From: Parvimonas micra
GTDB taxonomy: Bacteria > Bacillota > Clostridia > Tissierellales > Peptoniphilaceae
Reading direction: 5' to 3'
NCBI RefSeq assembly: GCF_900637905.1
Contig: NZ_LR134472.1
Coordinates: 558,001 to 622,000 of the forward strand
Length of the DNA: 64,000 nucleotides
In this document: piece after piece, positions 63,062 through 64,000 of the stretch
Position numbering within the stretch: position 1 is the stretch's first letter
Layout: each line of letters begins with the position of its first letter
Notes under the pieces: generated by a model
Databases searched by the model: none
Seen by the model: the letters and a program-made list of their open reading frames with translations, nothing else
Told to the model about the DNA's origin: nothing
Made by a program: the position numbers and the translations under genes

Positions 63062-63591
63062 CTATTTCTTTTCTACATATCCATTTTGTATAAGATTATT
63101 TTCAAATGCTTTAAGACTCTTAAAATTATTAGCATCTAATGTTCCACCAAGAATTCCACTTTTGTTAAATTTATTTACATCCATTTTAGCAACATCTACA
63201 ACAATAGTCATCACAAGATTTTTATTTTCTATTTTAACTTCACTTTTTGCAGAATCTCCTAAAGTCGCAAAAACTTGTTTTTGCTTAGCTATTACTGCAT
63301 TAGCATCTTTTTCATTTTTTATTTTAAGTTTTTCAAAACTTAAAACGCTCTTCATTGTAATTTTATTTACTACATCACCTTTATATTCCACTATAAATGA
63401 TTTAGTATCAAAATCCTTAGAAAAAGTCTTAACAGTTTTTTCTTCTTCTTTTTTAGCTTTTTCTTCTTCTTTTTTTAACTCTTCCTCATTAGCTACTTTA
63501 AGAACTTTTTTATTGCCCCCAGAGCAAGCAACCATTCCCATTGATATAGCTAAAATTAAAAAAGCTGTTAATATTTTTTTAATTTTTTCAT
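63062..63591 (-). CDS. DUF1307-type lipoprotein with a frame break in its signal peptide
   Basis: The mature part is a DUF1307 (YehR-like) lipoprotein: lipobox MVAC, an acidic Glu/Lys helix, then SFIVEYKGDVVNKITMKSVL, VFATLGDSAKSEVKIENKN and LVMTIVVDVAKMDVNKFN. The only ATG with a good site (63591, AGGAGG) is one base out of frame: it reads MKKLKKY and TAA. One more A in the A7 tract (63574-63580) would give MKKLKKILTAFLILAISMGM, a perfect signal peptide. Without it, an in-frame ATG at 63541 lacks both a ribosome site and the signal. Either the tract is phase-variable, or the gene is broken, or there is a base error. The lipoprotein is otherwise intact. Confidence 0.75.
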
Positions 63592-63810
63592 ATTTTTCCT
63601 CCTAAAAAAATATTATTTATTTTATCAAAAAACGATAAAATAACTTTAAACTTATCTTTAAATAAGTTTAAGTCCATTATAGCATATAATTTATAATTAC
63701 ACAATTTTTAATAACATTTTAAAAACATAAAGTCCATATTAGATATTTAATTGCTTTGATAAAAAATAAATAATATTTAGAAAGTATAATATTTATTTTT
63801 TTATTAATAT

Positions 63811-63844
63811 AAAAAAGGTGCTAAGTTAAACTTAACACCCTTCT
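63811..63844 (-). terminator. Terminator of the M18 aminopeptidase gene
   Basis: GGTGCTAAGTT and AACTTAACACC arms, with a T run on the minus strand. Confidence 0.8.
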
Positions 63845-63851
63845 CTTTTTA

Positions 63852-64000
63852 TTATAACATAAATGCCTTATATGCTTTGTAGCTCATATACACATCTATT
63901 TTACTTGTAACTTCATATGGTGAGTGCATACTCAATGTAGCAGGACCAGCATCTAAAACTTCTGCACCATATTTTGCAAGAAGTAATGCTATTGTTCCCC
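63852..64000 (-). CDS. M18 family aminopeptidase, C-terminal end
   Basis: The last 49 codons run into the window edge: GTIALLLAKYGAEVLDAGPA, LSMHSPYEVTSKIDVYMSYK, AYKAFML. This is the conserved end of M18 (aspartyl aminopeptidase-type) zinc peptidases; the His of SMHSPYE is a family metal-site residue. The rest lies beyond the window. Confidence 0.85.
   Translation of the reverse strand, partial: GTIALLLAKYGAEVLDAGPATLSMHSPYEVTSKIDVYMSYKAYKAFML

Overview
The window is AT-rich throughout (long A/T homopolymers, A/T-ending codons), with AGGAGG-type ribosome binding sites, LPXTG and lipobox surface proteins, OmpR-type two-component systems and pyruvate formate-lyase. This points to a low-GC Gram-positive anaerobe or facultative fermenter. 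A Parvimonas-like or other Peptoniphilaceae/Tissierellia host is my best guess, not proven by any marker here; there are no rRNA or tRNA genes in the window.

Layout. 1-23.3 kb is mostly chromosomal: a secreted repeat protein cut by the window edge, a TetR/hydrolase pair whose decayed second copy lies 2.5 kb downstream, a SnoaL-like/HxlR divergent pair, a nitrilase-fold hydrolase, an S9 peptidase, a TetR/P-type metal ATPase pair, a CPBP protease-like membrane protein, a MATE exporter, a 1057-residue LPXTG adhesin-like protein, and a two-component system beside a three-gene FtsX-type ABC transporter. 23.7-29.8 kb is the wreck of a conjugative transposon: frameshifted RepA-like gene fused to a VirD4 scrap, nonsense-mutated sigma-like gene, frameshifted HTH gene, truncated tyrosine integrase. 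It carries an intact TetR plus ABC exporter cassette and sits inside a copy of a host repeat. 30.7-32.7 kb has a zinc-macrodomain ADP-ribosyl hydrolase, an unknown protein and a truncated macrodomain-linked sirtuin.

33.67-41.18 kb is a ~7.5 kb mobilizable element with a large serine recombinase, MobA/MobL relaxase, oriT-like site, TnpW-like protein, a type II restriction-modification system with its own regulator, and a methyltransferase. It is inserted in a radical SAM gene whose two halves can be rejoined at a shared 5-bp CCAAA. The split gene belongs to a four-gene region with ClbS/DfsB-like, GyrI-like and WYL-type regulator genes and paired operator sites. A second, nearly deleted relative of the same element type is visible at 43.8-44.7 kb.

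46.9-48.1 kb holds the most striking candidate: a membrane-anchored thioredoxin-like protein whose first active-site cysteine codon is TGA, followed by a small hairpin, next to an intact CcdA. I read it as a probable selenoprotein (UxxC). 48.3-49.7 kb is a tandem array of ~464-bp mosaic repeats. 49.7-54.4 kb holds a vitamin B6 salvage locus (kinase, ECF S-component, divergent MocR/PdxR regulator), a GNAT gene and a DUF4353-type lipoprotein. 55-60 kb has a second two-component system, PflA and PflB with a CRP/FNR-like site. 60.5-64 kb has an adhP pseudogene with three lesions, a lipoprotein e(P4)-type phosphatase, a 66-bp tandem repeat, a DUF1307-like lipoprotein with a frame break in its signal peptide, and the end of an M18 aminopeptidase.

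Two dispersed repeat families recur: family A (~66-80 bp, core palindrome CGATGCTTTGCATCG) and family B (~200-460 bp mosaics bounded by inverted ACGTCATTTCGA-type ends). All product names come from reading the translated sequence and known family motifs; no database search was run.
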